Positions 26,941-36,587 of a stretch of 64,000 nucleotides of DNA are shown in pieces. Within the stretch, counting starts at the first letter, position 1, and every line of letters begins with the position of its first letter. A program made the translations under genes and the position numbers. The notes under the pieces are model-generated. The model saw only the letters and a program-made list of their open reading frames with translations. It ran no database searches and was not told the origin of the DNA. The stretch is from Brasilonema sp. CT11 (GTDB lineage Bacteria > Cyanobacteriota > Cyanobacteriia > Cyanobacteriales > Nostocaceae). The stretch covers positions 1-64,000 of the forward strand of contig NZ_JABXYX010000026.1 in NCBI RefSeq assembly GCF_017982655.1, given 5' to 3'.

Positions 26941-27080
26941 CCTGTAAACGGTTACTATGAAACTGACGGAGATCGCCCCCGTCAGTTGTTTTTGAATAAC
27001 AATGTTTACTACAAACCTGTTTCAAACCCTTCAAGACATTTAAAAAATATCCAAGAATTTTGCAACAGTATTCACATCCT
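26941..27080. repeat. Direct repeat, copy 2, containing the live trpB 3' end
   Basis: The partner of 25999-26138. The two copies flank the aldolase gene, consistent with a duplication that left the aldolase between old and new trpB ends. Confidence 0.8.
26961..26987. terminator. Bidirectional terminator between aldolase and trpB
   Basis: Arms AACTGACGG and CCGTCAGTT around a short loop, followed by GTTTTTG on the plus strand. It lies 23 bases past the aldolase stop and about 50 bases past the convergent trpB stop, so it can serve both. Confidence 0.75.
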
Positions 27081-28266
27081 TGTCACCACGTCCAGAAAAA
27101 TTGATGACAATTTTAGGAGAACCAGTCAGTTGTGGACAAAGAGTTTCCAACAAAGCGATCGCATGAGAAGTCTCCAGTGCTGGAATAATCCCCTCCAGTA
27201 GCGACACACGTTTAAACGCTTCCAACGCCTGCTGGTCAGTCACACTGTAGTATTCAGCACGTTCTATATCTTTCAAATAACTATGTTCTGGACCGACACC
27301 AGGATAATCTAACCCAGCACTGATAGAGTGTGCTTCTGTGATCTGACCATCCTCATCTTGCAGAACATAACTCATTGCGCCGTGCAAAACACCGACTTTG
27401 CCTAGTGTCAAAGTTGCCGCGTGTTTTTCAGTATTAATTCCTTCACCCGCCGCCTCAACTCCAATCAGACGTACAGATGCTTCATTGACAAATTCATGGA
27501 AAAGCCCCATTGCATTGGAACCTCCGCCAACACAAGCAAGCAGAATATCTGGTAGTCCACCCCATTTTTCTTGAGACTGGCTGCGAGTCTCTTTACCAAT
27601 GATTGCTTGAAAGTCTCGCACGATCATCGGGTAGGGATGGGGACCTGCAACGGAACCTAAAATGTAATGGGTAGTTTCGACATTCGTTACCCAATCGCGA
27701 ATCGCTTCTGATGTTGCATCCTTAAGGGTTCCAGTTCCTGCTTCCACTGGACGAACTTCTGCTCCCATCAAGCGCATCCGAAATACATTCAAGGCTTGCC
27801 GTTCCATGTCATGGACGCCCATGTATATCATGCATTTTAAGCCAAAACGAGCGCATACTGTAGCGGTTGCAACACCATGCTGACCAGCTCCAGTTTCGGC
27901 AATAATCCGCTGTTTGCCCATACGTTTGGCGAGTAATACCTGAGCTAAGGCGTTATTAATTTTATGTGCGCCTGTATGGTTTAAGTCTTCTCTTTTTAAG
28001 TAAATTTGCGGTCCAGTTCCATCTGGTTTAGCGTAGTGTGCTGTCAGGCGTTCGGCAAAGTATAGGGGAGTAGCGCGTCCTACGTAGTCGCGTAGTAGTC
28101 CCTGTAGTTCATCCTGAAAATCTGGATCGTTGCGGTATTTTTGATACGCTGTTTCTAATTCCGAAAGTGCAGGCATTAATGTTTCGGGTACATACTTGCC
28201 CCCAAATTGACCAAATCTGCCTAATGCATCGGGTTGCTGAGTCGTTCTAGGTGTATCTGCTAACAT
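27040..28266 (-). CDS. trpB: Tryptophan synthase beta chain
   Basis: A 408-residue PLP enzyme that joins indole and serine to make tryptophan and works with the TrpA chain. The start [20 protein letters not shown] is the family signature. The PLP lysine is Lys102 in [11 protein letters not shown]. The cofactor-phosphate loop is [11 protein letters not shown], and the end is [20 protein letters not shown]. The length is normal. ACGGAG lies eight bases before the ATG. It is last of the series trpE-trpC-trpA-trpB on this strand, with a 195-base gap after trpA that contains a copy of ACTTATGC. It is probably a second, pathway-dedicated copy, as trp genes in Nostocales alkaloid clusters often are; that needs the rest of the genome. 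Confidence 0.97.
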   Translation of the reverse strand: MLADTPRTTQQPDALGRFGQFGGKYVPETLMPALSELETAYQKYRNDPDFQDELQGLLRDYVGRATPLYFAERLTAHYAKPDGTGPQIYLKREDLNHTGAHKINNALAQVLLAKRMGKQRIIAETGAGQHGVATATVCARFGLKCMIYMGVHDMERQALNVFRMRLMGAEVRPVEAGTGTLKDATSEAIRDWVTNVETTHYILGSVAGPHPYPMIVRDFQAIIGKETRSQSQEKWGGLPDILLACVGGGSNAMGLFHEFVNEASVRLIGVEAAGEGINTEKHAATLTLGKVGVLHGAMSYVLQDEDGQITEAHSISAGLDYPGVGPEHSYLKDIERAEYYSVTDQQALEAFKRVSLLEGIIPALETSHAIALLETLCPQLTGSPKIVINFSGRGDKDVNTVAKFLDIF

Positions 28267-28461
28267 GGAATCTGCTCCGTAAAACTTATTTAAAATTGAT
28301 CACTTTCTCATTAATTTCTTGCTTCACCAAAGGAGTCGGCTCCTGATGCGTGAAATTTGGAACTGAATTTTCAGGACTTATGCTAAAACTATCAAAAAGT
28401 TCAATTAATTTCACTGCAGCAGGTAGAGAGAAAAAGATGAAAATGCGTAACTCCGAAAATG

Positions 28462-29277
28462 TTACTTTCTAATTCCCGCAGTGGGGGTAATTGCTGCTTT
28501 CAAATCGGTACAGAAATCTTTAATAACTCGCAGTCCTTGGTTCGGTGTGTTTTCTCCCAAGCGTTGCACAAACGCGCTTCCCACAACCACTCCATCTGCG
28601 CCCCAGTCTTGAACTTGATGAGCTTGTTCTGGGGTAGAGATACCAAAACCAACGGCTATTGGCTTGTTTGTGACGCTGCGGATTTCTTTGAGCACATCTT
28701 TTACGCGTGTTTGCACTTGAGAGCGTACACCTGTTACACCTGTGACACTGACTAAGTAAATAAACCCACGAGATTGACGAGCGATCGCCTCAATTCGCTG
28801 TTTGGGAGTGTTGGGAGTGACTAATAGTGTGACTTCAATTCCTACAGCATCAGCAGATTTCAATAAATTGTCTGCTTCTTCTAAGGGTAAATCCGGTACG
28901 ATTAACCCCTTGATTCCAGAATCAGCAGCTCGCTTGAGGAATTGTTGGATGCCGAGATTTAAAATTGGGTTGTAATAAATGAAGAGGATGATGGGCGATC
29001 GCACACTCTTAGTGGCTGTTTGCGCCATTTCTAAAACATGAGCTAGTCGAGTTCCCCCCTTAAGCGCACGAGTAGCAGCCGCTTGAATCACTGGTCCATC
29101 CGCCAAGGGATCTGAGTAGGGAACTCCTAGTTCTATGAAATCTGCACCATTAGCGTCTAATATTTTTAGGGCTTCGGCTGTTGTTTCCAAATCTGGATCG
29201 CCTGCTGTGATGAAGGGCATTAAAGCACATTGGTTTTTTGTGCGTAAATGTTCAAACTGTTCTGAGATAGAAGTCAT
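28462..29277 (-). CDS. trpA: Tryptophan synthase alpha chain
   Basis: A 271-residue TIM-barrel enzyme that splits indole-3-glycerol phosphate to indole and glyceraldehyde 3-phosphate. The catalytic residues are Glu49 and Asp60 in [17 protein letters not shown]. The later [12 protein letters not shown] and [11 protein letters not shown] are the phosphate-binding loops, and VVVGSAFVQ ends the barrel. All catalytic motifs are intact. AGGA precedes the ATG. It lies 88 bases after trpC and 195 before trpB on the same strand. Confidence 0.97.
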   Translation of the reverse strand: MTSISEQFEHLRTKNQCALMPFITAGDPDLETTAEALKILDANGADFIELGVPYSDPLADGPVIQAAATRALKGGTRLAHVLEMAQTATKSVRSPIILFIYYNPILNLGIQQFLKRAADSGIKGLIVPDLPLEEADNLLKSADAVGIEVTLLVTPNTPKQRIEAIARQSRGFIYLVSVTGVTGVRSQVQTRVKDVLKEIRSVTNKPIAVGFGISTPEQAHQVQDWGADGVVVGSAFVQRLGENTPNQGLRVIKDFCTDLKAAITPTAGIRK

Positions 29278-29365
29278 CTTAATTAAATCCTAAAAGTGGA
29301 CAATAAGTTAATAGAGGAAAAGCAGAATGAAAAATGCAAAATTCACGATGAAGTCAAGAATGATT

Positions 29366-30214
29366 TTACTTTCTTAATTCCTTGACAGCTTGCTCTAAAT
29401 CAGCTTGCTTGATTAAAGATTCTCCTACCAACACAGCTTTAGCTCCCGCCTGGGCTACAAAAGCTAAATCAGAAGATGTGTACAAACCAGACTCACTCAC
29501 GACTGTTATATCTAAATCACTTAACTTTTGTTGACGTTCTCTCAACAGGTGTTTCGTGATTTCTATGTCAAGGGTAAAGTCTTCCAAATTGCGGTTGTTA
29601 ATTCCGACAAGCTGCACATTTGATAATGCCAGTACTCGGTCAAGTTCAGTCAAGGTATGCACTTCCACCAATGGAGTCATGCCCAAATGCTGAATAATGT
29701 TTAGAAAATGTTGCAGTGTTTCGTCGTTTAAAATAGCAGCAATGAGTAGCACTGCATCTGCACCGTTGACTCGCGCTAGATAAATTTGGTAAGGATCGAT
29801 AACAAACTCTTTGCAAAGTAGCGGCAACTCTACATGATTTCTAATGAGTCGCAAATTCTTAAAACCGCCCTGAAAAAATTTCTCGTCAGTTAGCACAGAA
29901 ATACAAGTCGCGCCGCCTCGCTCATATGCTTGGGCAATTTTTACGGGTTCAAAATCAGCACGAATAACTCCTTTACTTGGTGAGGCTTTCTTGACTTCTG
30001 CAATAATGCTGGGAGGAGTAGAATTTTGCCGTATGGCATTCAAGAAATTTCGTACAGGGGGAGCAAGACTGATCTGATGTTTTAACTCGGCTATTGGCAG
30101 TTGCTCTTTCATGAGCGCAACTTCTTGTTGTTTATGCTCAACAATTTCTTCGAGAATATGGCGGGGTTTGGTAGACGCAGTTGCTTGAGTTGGTTGCTGG
30201 TGAATATTTAGCAT
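29366..30214 (-). CDS. trpC: Indole-3-glycerol phosphate synthase
   Basis: A 282-residue enzyme that closes the indole ring from carboxyphenylamino-deoxyribulose phosphate. Motifs are [19 protein letters not shown] with the catalytic lysine, [47 protein letters not shown] and AVLVGESLI. It is monofunctional, with no TrpF domain attached. No trpD or trpF is visible in the window, so those steps must be encoded elsewhere. It lies 78 bases after trpE, with a hairpin in the gap. Confidence 0.97.
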   Translation of the reverse strand: MLNIHQQPTQATASTKPRHILEEIVEHKQQEVALMKEQLPIAELKHQISLAPPVRNFLNAIRQNSTPPSIIAEVKKASPSKGVIRADFEPVKIAQAYERGGATCISVLTDEKFFQGGFKNLRLIRNHVELPLLCKEFVIDPYQIYLARVNGADAVLLIAAILNDETLQHFLNIIQHLGMTPLVEVHTLTELDRVLALSNVQLVGINNRNLEDFTLDIEITKHLLRERQQKLSDLDITVVSESGLYTSSDLAFVAQAGAKAVLVGESLIKQADLEQAVKELRK

Positions 30215-30252
30215 CTTTTTATAGTGGTTATTAGTTCAACAAAGGGAGAGTC

Positions 30253-30279
30253 AACCCTCTCCTACAACTAGAGAGGGTT
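30253..30279. promoter_or_regulatory. Hairpin in the trpE-trpC gap
   Basis: A nine-base perfect inverted repeat, AACCCTCTC and GAGAGGGTT, with a nine-base loop lies between the trpE stop and the trpC start. No T-run follows. It may set the relative levels of the two mRNAs by processing or partial termination. Confidence 0.4.
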
Positions 30280-30292
30280 ATAACAGAGGTGA

Positions 30293-32488
30293 TTATGCAA
30301 GCGCTGAGGAGGGAATTGTAGCCATGAATTCATGGACTACATTTTGAACAATTGTTAAGCCTATTCCGCCTGCTAAAGTCATGATAGATTCTGGATGGAA
30401 CTGAACAGCAGCAATTGGTAATGTGCGATGCTCAATGCCCATAATCACACCATCTGCAGACATGGCGGTTACTTTGAGTTCTCCAGGCAAGCTTTCGGGC
30501 AGTGCATACAACGAGTGGTATCTACCAACTTCAAACGATTGTGGTAAACCTTTGAAGGTCACAGAATCTGGATCAACGACAGATACCATAGATACCTTAC
30601 CATGCTGGGGATAATCCAGAACTCCCAGTTTTCCGCCGTGTGCCTCGACTATTCCTTGTAAGCCCAAGCACACACCAAATATGGGAATTTGCCGTTTTTT
30701 ACAGGCTGCGATTGTGTCTGCAACACGAAAGTCACTTGGTTTTCCAGGACCAGGAGATAATACAACCAAGTCAGGTTTTTCTGTATCAAAAACTGATTCT
30801 GCAAAACCATGCCGTAGTGTTGTGACTGTGGCACCAGTTTGACGGATGTAATTTGCTAGGGTATGAAGAAATGAGTCTTCATAGTCAACTAGCAAGACAC
30901 GTTTGCCCGCCCCTACATTGGCTTGTTGAATGTCAATGTTTGACATTTTTGACAATTGGACTTTTTTATGGTCTGCTTCTTTAAGGGTTTGGAATAAGGC
31001 ACTAGCTTTAGTAATAGTTTCTTGTGCCTCTGCTTCTGGCTCTGAGTCATAAAGAACTGTTGCACCAACTCGTACCTGTGCAATTGAGTCTTTTAGTCGG
31101 ATAGTTCTCAAAATCAAACCAGTATTCAAGTTGCCTTTAAAATTTAAGCCTCCAACTGCTCCACCATACCAACGTCTGGGACTGCGCTCATTTTGTTCTA
31201 GAAACTGCATGGCTGAGCGTTTTGGTGCTCCAGTGACTGTGACTGCCCATAAATGTGTCAGGAATGCATCCAAAGCATCAGCTTCTGGTTGCAGCACGCC
31301 TTCTACATGGTCTACCGTATGGATGAGATGGCTGTATAATTCAATTTGGCGACGACCTATGACTCGCACACTTCCTGGTTCACAAATTCGCGACTTGTCG
31401 TTGCGGTCTACATCAGTACACATCGTGAGTTCAGATTCATCTTTACGCGAGTTCAGCAGCTTCTGGATTTGTACCGCATCGTCAATTGCAGTTTCTCCTC
31501 GACGGATTGTACCACTGATTGGGCAAGTTTCAACACGTCTGCCCTCAACACGCACAAACATTTCTGGAGATGCACCAATCAGATATTCTCCACTTAAATT
31601 AAAGATGAATCCATAGGGACTGGGATTAATTTCCCTGAGTGTGCGGAAAAGTTGGGTTGGGGATTTTTCACAGGTTTGAAAGAAGCTTTGACTGGGAACA
31701 ACTTCAAATAAATCACCGCGACGGAAATAATCGAGTGCTTTGGTGACTTGTTGTTCATATTCACCTGGTGCATGATCAGAGGTTTGAGCCGCACTTAAAC
31801 GCTTACCTCGGTAATCTATCACTTCACCCGTGCGAGGTAAATCCCGAGTGCTACCATTGTTAGTGACGAAATCATATTGCACTCTGAATGCCTGTTGCAG
31901 GTGGTAGTCAACAACTAACAACTCATCAGGTAGATATAGTACCAAGTCTCTTTGGTCTGCTGAACGTTCCAGATGCTTTGGCATTTGCTCAAATTGGAAA
32001 ACTAAGTCATAGCCAAATGCACCATAAAGCCCCAAGTTTTCATCTACTGGACTGTGGAAGACAGATAATATCTCGCGAACAACGCTGAAAACAGAAGGTT
32101 GTCTACTGCGTTCTTCTTCTGAGAAGAGACGTTCAGTTGGTTTGACAGAGCCGATAATACGCTTGTTTTCTTTATTAACAGCTTGAAGATATGGTTGATC
32201 CAACAGGTTCTGTGCTAGATAATCTAGCAGTATCTTGCCTCGCTCATTATGAGCCGTAATCGTAAAAGTGTTATCGCGGGTAACAAGTTCTAAAGGTGGA
32301 TTAACAAAACCGATCGCCCAGCGTTTGTAGCGTCCTGGGTATTCATAGCTACTTGCCAACAACCCTCCGCGTTGGGAATCCAGACGTATCAAAACCTCAT
32401 CAATTGCCGACTCTATAGAAGTATTCGTTACGGAGCGTGATACAAATATTCCACCTTGAGTTGTGTAGGATTGTGTGTCAGAATACAT
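30293..32488 (-). CDS. trpE: Fused anthranilate synthase TrpE-TrpG
   Basis: A 731-residue fusion making anthranilate from chorismate and glutamine. The TrpE part (about residues 1-515) has ETCPISGTIRRGE, SELTMCTDVDRNDKSRIC and the block VTVTGAPKRSAMQFLEQ. The TrpG amidotransferase part (about 535-725) has VLLVDYEDSFLHTLANYIRQ, the nucleophile-elbow cysteine in FGVCLGLQGIVEAHGG, and the histidine-glutamate pair in AVQFHPESIMTL. The N-terminal GGLLASSYEYPGRYKRW is the version usual in fused enzymes, unlike the LLES of enteric TrpE; whether feedback inhibition is retained cannot be told. GAGG lies nine bases before the ATG. The 523-base gap upstream makes it the likely first gene of a trp transcript. 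Confidence 0.96.
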   Translation of the reverse strand: MYSDTQSYTTQGGIFVSRSVTNTSIESAIDEVLIRLDSQRGGLLASSYEYPGRYKRWAIGFVNPPLELVTRDNTFTITAHNERGKILLDYLAQNLLDQPYLQAVNKENKRIIGSVKPTERLFSEEERSRQPSVFSVVREILSVFHSPVDENLGLYGAFGYDLVFQFEQMPKHLERSADQRDLVLYLPDELLVVDYHLQQAFRVQYDFVTNNGSTRDLPRTGEVIDYRGKRLSAAQTSDHAPGEYEQQVTKALDYFRRGDLFEVVPSQSFFQTCEKSPTQLFRTLREINPSPYGFIFNLSGEYLIGASPEMFVRVEGRRVETCPISGTIRRGETAIDDAVQIQKLLNSRKDESELTMCTDVDRNDKSRICEPGSVRVIGRRQIELYSHLIHTVDHVEGVLQPEADALDAFLTHLWAVTVTGAPKRSAMQFLEQNERSPRRWYGGAVGGLNFKGNLNTGLILRTIRLKDSIAQVRVGATVLYDSEPEAEAQETITKASALFQTLKEADHKKVQLSKMSNIDIQQANVGAGKRVLLVDYEDSFLHTLANYIRQTGATVTTLRHGFAESVFDTEKPDLVVLSPGPGKPSDFRVADTIAACKKRQIPIFGVCLGLQGIVEAHGGKLGVLDYPQHGKVSMVSVVDPDSVTFKGLPQSFEVGRYHSLYALPESLPGELKVTAMSADGVIMGIEHRTLPIAAVQFHPESIMTLAGGIGLTIVQNVVHEFMATIPSSALA

Positions 32489-33011
32489 AGATGTGACCCT
32501 CTTAAAGTTTACTTAAAAATCATCACCAGAATAATTTGACGACTTGCTGACAAAGTTGAGTGCAGGACACTGTTTTTTTGAGTGATTGTTGGTTGACAGC
32601 AACTACCCGATATTAAATAGATGTAGTTCAATTTCACTTATGCAGTTTTGAGAAGTACAAGCTTCTGGAGCGTTCAGTATCAAAATATCTATTGCGCCTG
32701 TAGTCATTTTGGTATCTACAAAAGATTTGGTTAGAAAATCAGGAGTTTTGTCAAGTTGTTGTCGGTATAAAATTTCTTAAGATTTAACAGCAGTGTCAAT
32801 TATAGTTTTAGAATGAGAAAATGCGAGTAAATTAGTTTGTGCGTATTTTCCTACTGTATTTTTAGTCAAGCTGAAAGAATAATACGCACACATGATTGCC
32901 TTAACGAAATAATTTCAGAATGATTAAAGAATTTGAGGTAGGCAAATCGATGAGTCATTGGTGTAAACATGATATTACCTACCCTAGAGAAACCACTGAT
33001 GATTGCTCAAC
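32489..33011. other. Upstream region of trpE
   Basis: No gene is seen. It contains ACTTATGCAGTTTTGAGAAG (32636-32655), which resembles elements upstream of the RebD-like and lipoxygenase genes. I saw no Trp-rich leader peptide of an attenuator. Confidence 0.4.
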
Positions 33012-34106
33012 TTAGACACCTACAGTCGAAAGAGTTTTGGTAGCAGATGATGTAGTTGTGAAAGCAGACTTTGTTCCACGTCCGAAGAATTGGGCAAGGG
33101 AAGCAAGTTCCTGCATGAGTTCCACAAAATCCGGTGGTGTTAGAGATTGAGGACCATCTGATAGTGCTTTGGAGGGATTGGGGTGAACTTCAATCATCAA
33201 GGAATCTGTACCAGCGGCGATCGCTGCCTTTGCCATTGTTGGTACAAACTTAGAGTAGCCGGTGGCATGACTGGGATCAATCATAATTGGCAAATGGGTC
33301 AGTCCACGCAATACAGGTACCACAGATAGATCTAGAACATTTCTTGTATACTGCTTGTCAAAGCTGCGAATTCCGCGTTCACACAAAATCACATTTGGAT
33401 TACCAGCAGCCAGAATGTATTCAGCAGCCATCAACCATTCTTCAATTGTCGCAGACAGCCCCCGCTTGAGCAGAATTGGTTTACCAGTAGCGCCTGCTTT
33501 CTTCAGTAAGGAGAAGTTCTGCATATTGCGAGCACCAATTTGCACCACATCTGCAACTTCTGCAACTTTGTCTAAGTCGGCTGTATCCATCACTTCTGTG
33601 ATAATCCCTAGTCCAGTGACTTCGCGGGCTGTTGCTAACAGAGATAAAGCGCTTTCGCCATGTCCTTGGAAAGCATAAGGTGAGCTACGAGGTTTGTATG
33701 CTCCTCCCCGGAGAAACTGTGCACCTGTGGCTTTTACGACTTGTGCTGTTTCCACAATCATTTCTTCGTTTTCGACTGAACAAGGTCCAGCGACTACAAT
33801 TAAAGGATGATTTTGACCAAAAGTGACTGGACCATTGGGAGTTGGGACAACGACTTCGCTTGGTTCACCATAGCGATATTCTAACGAAACCCGTTTGAAA
33901 GGTTGTTTCACGCGAATCACCTGTTCGATAAATGGACTGATTTGTTGGACGTGTTCAGGAGAAATAACACTTGTATCACCTACCAAGCCGATAACAACTT
34001 TGTCTTTACCGACAACTTTTTCGGTTGTTACGGGATAATGGCTCAGTTCTTGAATGATTCTTTCGATTTCAGATGCGGGAGTTTGGGATTTGATGACGAC
34101 AATCAT
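33012..34106 (-). CDS. 3-deoxy-7-phosphoheptulonate (DAHP) synthase, type I-beta with N-terminal ferredoxin-like domain
   Basis: The first enzyme of the shikimate pathway, condensing phosphoenolpyruvate and erythrose 4-phosphate. The N-terminal 75 residues (VVIKSQTPASEIERIIQELS) form the ferredoxin-like regulatory domain of the I-beta class. The barrel has VVAGPCSVENEEMIVETA, FLRGGAYKPRSSPYAFQG, ILLKRGLSATIEEWL, LCERGIRSFDKQYTRN and PIMIDPSHATGYS. The longer frame to 34286 was trimmed to the ATG at 34106, where GAGG lies eight bases upstream, giving 364 residues. It is upstream of trpE on the same strand. It would raise chorismate supply for tryptophan, as in other Nostocales indole-alkaloid clusters. 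Confidence 0.95.
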   Translation of the reverse strand: MIVVIKSQTPASEIERIIQELSHYPVTTEKVVGKDKVVIGLVGDTSVISPEHVQQISPFIEQVIRVKQPFKRVSLEYRYGEPSEVVVPTPNGPVTFGQNHPLIVVAGPCSVENEEMIVETAQVVKATGAQFLRGGAYKPRSSPYAFQGHGESALSLLATAREVTGLGIITEVMDTADLDKVAEVADVVQIGARNMQNFSLLKKAGATGKPILLKRGLSATIEEWLMAAEYILAAGNPNVILCERGIRSFDKQYTRNVLDLSVVPVLRGLTHLPIMIDPSHATGYSKFVPTMAKAAIAAGTDSLMIEVHPNPSKALSDGPQSLTPPDFVELMQELASLAQFFGRGTKSAFTTTSSATKTLSTVGV

Positions 34107-34684
34107 TTTCTTTACCTCATGAAATAGTTTTGGTTTTGGTTCGTGTCTTTGTCCGCCGTAAGTTTGTTTGGCGTCTTGGACTCGTTTTTTGCTTCTGCAT
34201 TTTGATAGGGATAGGGGTTGAAGGTTTATGCACGCTTCTGTGAACTTTAAATTAGTTTTGATCGCCAAAGGCGAGAAAAGGGTCAAGGATTCAGGTTAAA
34301 TACGACAGGCGTGAGCGAACGCGACTGCGAACAGACACCCCTCCGGGCGGGTGACACCATCCTCACGGTTCTTTGTTCGACATAATCAATACATAGATGA
34401 ACAGGTGCATAAACAGATACATGGACAGGCTTATCATATAGATCAACAAGGTCAATACATAAACGAACCGTTTACTGACTTCACTTGGTTCGATAGTTTT
34501 AAGATTAGAAATGAATCGGGAAGAACTAGGGAAAGTTTTGGATCAGCCGAAGATTTTTTTCTCGTTCCCAGGCTGAGCCGGAGAACGAGCGCTGGCATGT
34601 TTTTCGTTGGCACAAACGCAAACGACAAATCCCCAACTTCTTGAAGAAGTCAGGGATCTTGTTTCTCACGAATATTTAGAATTG
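34107..34684. other. Intergenic region with interspersed repeats
   Basis: No gene is supported. Patches include GC-rich repeat at 34310-34355 (CCCCTCCGGGCGGG) and the ATACATGAACAG-like tandem stretch near 34395-34460. At the lipoxygenase end lies half of a MITE-like element (34623-34689). Confidence 0.45.
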
Positions 34685-34689
34685 CTATA
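34623..34689. repeat. Partial copy of the 105-base MITE
   Basis: Contains a GATCCC-type hairpin core (AACTTCTTGAAGAAGT) followed by TTTCTCACGAATATTTAG and AATTGCTATA. It matches the right two thirds of 36798-36902 in the same orientation. It overlaps the last codons of the lipoxygenase gene. Confidence 0.7.
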
Positions 34690-36370
34690 TGTTTAAGCTA
34701 TTGGGTAGATTCGAGGGTAAAAGAAAGGTGTACGGTTCAAGGCGGTTTTGATTCCGCTCATGAATCACTTGCTCAATTTCTTGTAATCTTGCCTGGAATT
34801 GCAGCAAAACCTTTTGAGCGCGGACATCAACAAAGTTCTTGTCTGGATAGCCCAGACGATTTGGCAAGAAAACAGTGAGAGTTTTCATCAACTCCAATTG
34901 CTTTGCCGCTAGCTTTTGTGGAGGGAGAATCTTCAGGATTGTGGCTTCATCAATTTCTTGATCACGACTGGGAGGGGGCGCATACGTAGCTAACGGCATG
35001 TTGGGGGCAAAGGCGATGTAGTCGTACTGGGGATAGTTCACCGCACCGTGCTGAGGTCCACTAAGAAAAATAAGCTGGGTGGCGATCGCCACTAACTGTT
35101 CCACAGTATCCAGTTTACCATTGGGCACTAATCCTTTGACATGACCCCCCTCTGGAGATATGAGCTTTCGCACCCAATTCTGTAGCTCTGTATCTTCCAA
35201 AATCTGGACTGGAGATGTGTAGTAGAGATGTAGATAATCGCTAACGTAAGACTCAATTGCTCTCCACAATAACAAAGCATCATCCCGATAGGGGTAGTCT
35301 GGCAAAAAGTTTTCTCCCTTTCCATCAAGATCAGTTTCTCCGACTCCTCGCCGACTTAGCTCTTTAGGTAGGGCAAACTCACTGAAGTTTTCTAGATATT
35401 CTTTGATGGCTCCTTTAATAACGCCGATGGAGGCTTCTAAAGTTCCAGCTAACAGAGTATCTGCATAGCCACCTGGGCTGATCAATTGTTCTCGTGCTAG
35501 TTCATTGATTGCCAGAGTGAATTGAAAATGGGGTTTAAGTAAGACTGACAGAGGATGATTGGGCGCTAGTTCATTGGCAGTTGCCATTACAAATGGTTCC
35601 AACACCAGATGGGTTCGTCCCAGATGGCTGATGGCTTCGTGATAGTTACCATCAGCCATCTGAGCAAAGATTTTTGCCATAAACCAATGCATGCCATCAA
35701 TTGGTGTATAAATGGGATTTTTTTCTGGATCAGGTTGCTGATTGAGTTGAATGGCAATCGGAGCTAAAGTCCCGCGATAATCGCCATAACCTACAGGTTT
35801 CCAGCAGTACAACACCAACGGGGCAGCAATGGTTTTTGTTCCTTGTTCGTATTTTCCTGGAGTTAGTCCATCAAGCCCTTTGTAATTGGTGAGGAAGATT
35901 TTGCCCTCTGCGATCGCCTCTGCCAATGTCTTTTTAGTCAGCATGATTTTTTGAAACATGGCATCTGTCACTGGAAAGTTATCAGGCAATTTCCCAACTA
36001 CGCGCTCAATCACCATCGGGTTCGCACCAGCAATGCGCTGACGAGCAAAGACAGTATCGTTGCGGAATGTTTGCAACGTTGAAGGTTTGCGCAGGAGTGG
36101 AAACATCTCCTGGTAATCTTTCAAGCTATCGAATGGATCGAAAACATTATCGATATTGGTTGCTAAGGTATTCGCAATTAATGATATTAAGCCCTGATCT
36201 CGCTCCAGTGAGTATTGAAATGAGAACATTTCTGACTGTGGCAATTTTTTAATCAACAATATCCCCGCTGTTTCGCCGTATTGGTAATCTTCTCGCTGGC
36301 GGGCGATCTGTTCATTTCGCTGCTGCTGTTGTTCAGGGGTATCGTCTTGAGGTAAACTTGGCTGAATCAT
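34685..36370 (-). CDS. Lipoxygenase (mini-lipoxygenase type)
   Basis: A 561-residue non-haem iron dioxygenase that would add oxygen to polyunsaturated fatty acids. The iron site is visible: histidines in YHEAISHLGRTHLVLEPF (about residues 245-255), then GPQHGAVNYPQY (His near 440, Asn near 444), and the invariant C-terminal isoleucine in NSLNI. It lacks the N-terminal PLAT domain of plant enzymes, so it is a short, catalytic-domain-only form like other bacterial ones. The stop codon lies inside a repeat end, yet the terminal isoleucine is kept. It stands alone, between two copies of one repeat family. A link to the neighbouring indole cluster is not established. Confidence 0.92.
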   Translation of the reverse strand: MIQPSLPQDDTPEQQQQRNEQIARQREDYQYGETAGILLIKKLPQSEMFSFQYSLERDQGLISLIANTLATNIDNVFDPFDSLKDYQEMFPLLRKPSTLQTFRNDTVFARQRIAGANPMVIERVVGKLPDNFPVTDAMFQKIMLTKKTLAEAIAEGKIFLTNYKGLDGLTPGKYEQGTKTIAAPLVLYCWKPVGYGDYRGTLAPIAIQLNQQPDPEKNPIYTPIDGMHWFMAKIFAQMADGNYHEAISHLGRTHLVLEPFVMATANELAPNHPLSVLLKPHFQFTLAINELAREQLISPGGYADTLLAGTLEASIGVIKGAIKEYLENFSEFALPKELSRRGVGETDLDGKGENFLPDYPYRDDALLLWRAIESYVSDYLHLYYTSPVQILEDTELQNWVRKLISPEGGHVKGLVPNGKLDTVEQLVAIATQLIFLSGPQHGAVNYPQYDYIAFAPNMPLATYAPPPSRDQEIDEATILKILPPQKLAAKQLELMKTLTVFLPNRLGYPDKNFVDVRAQKVLLQFQARLQEIEQVIHERNQNRLEPYTFLLPSNLPNSLNI

Positions 36371-36587
36371 CGAATTAATCTTCCAATTCTAAATAGTTTG
36401 ACAATGTAAATAATTTCATCTGTAAATTTTTCATTCATGATCATCTCAAGCCTTTATCAAAGATTCACACTTCGATTGGCTCATGGTTTGTTCTCCTTTG
36501 TAAACGTAGTCTTGTGTTTGAGTATTAATGGAAGTTTGATTATGTGATCTCAGTACTACCTCTTTACTAAAAGGACGTTAAGCTTGT

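Noticed and set aside
27040-34106. Scytonemin or hapalindole cluster
   Set aside because: The trp and DAHP-synthase genes fit, but no ScyA-F homologues, prenyltransferase or Stig cyclase is seen; the RebD/RebC/StaP-like enzymes point to indolocarbazoles instead.
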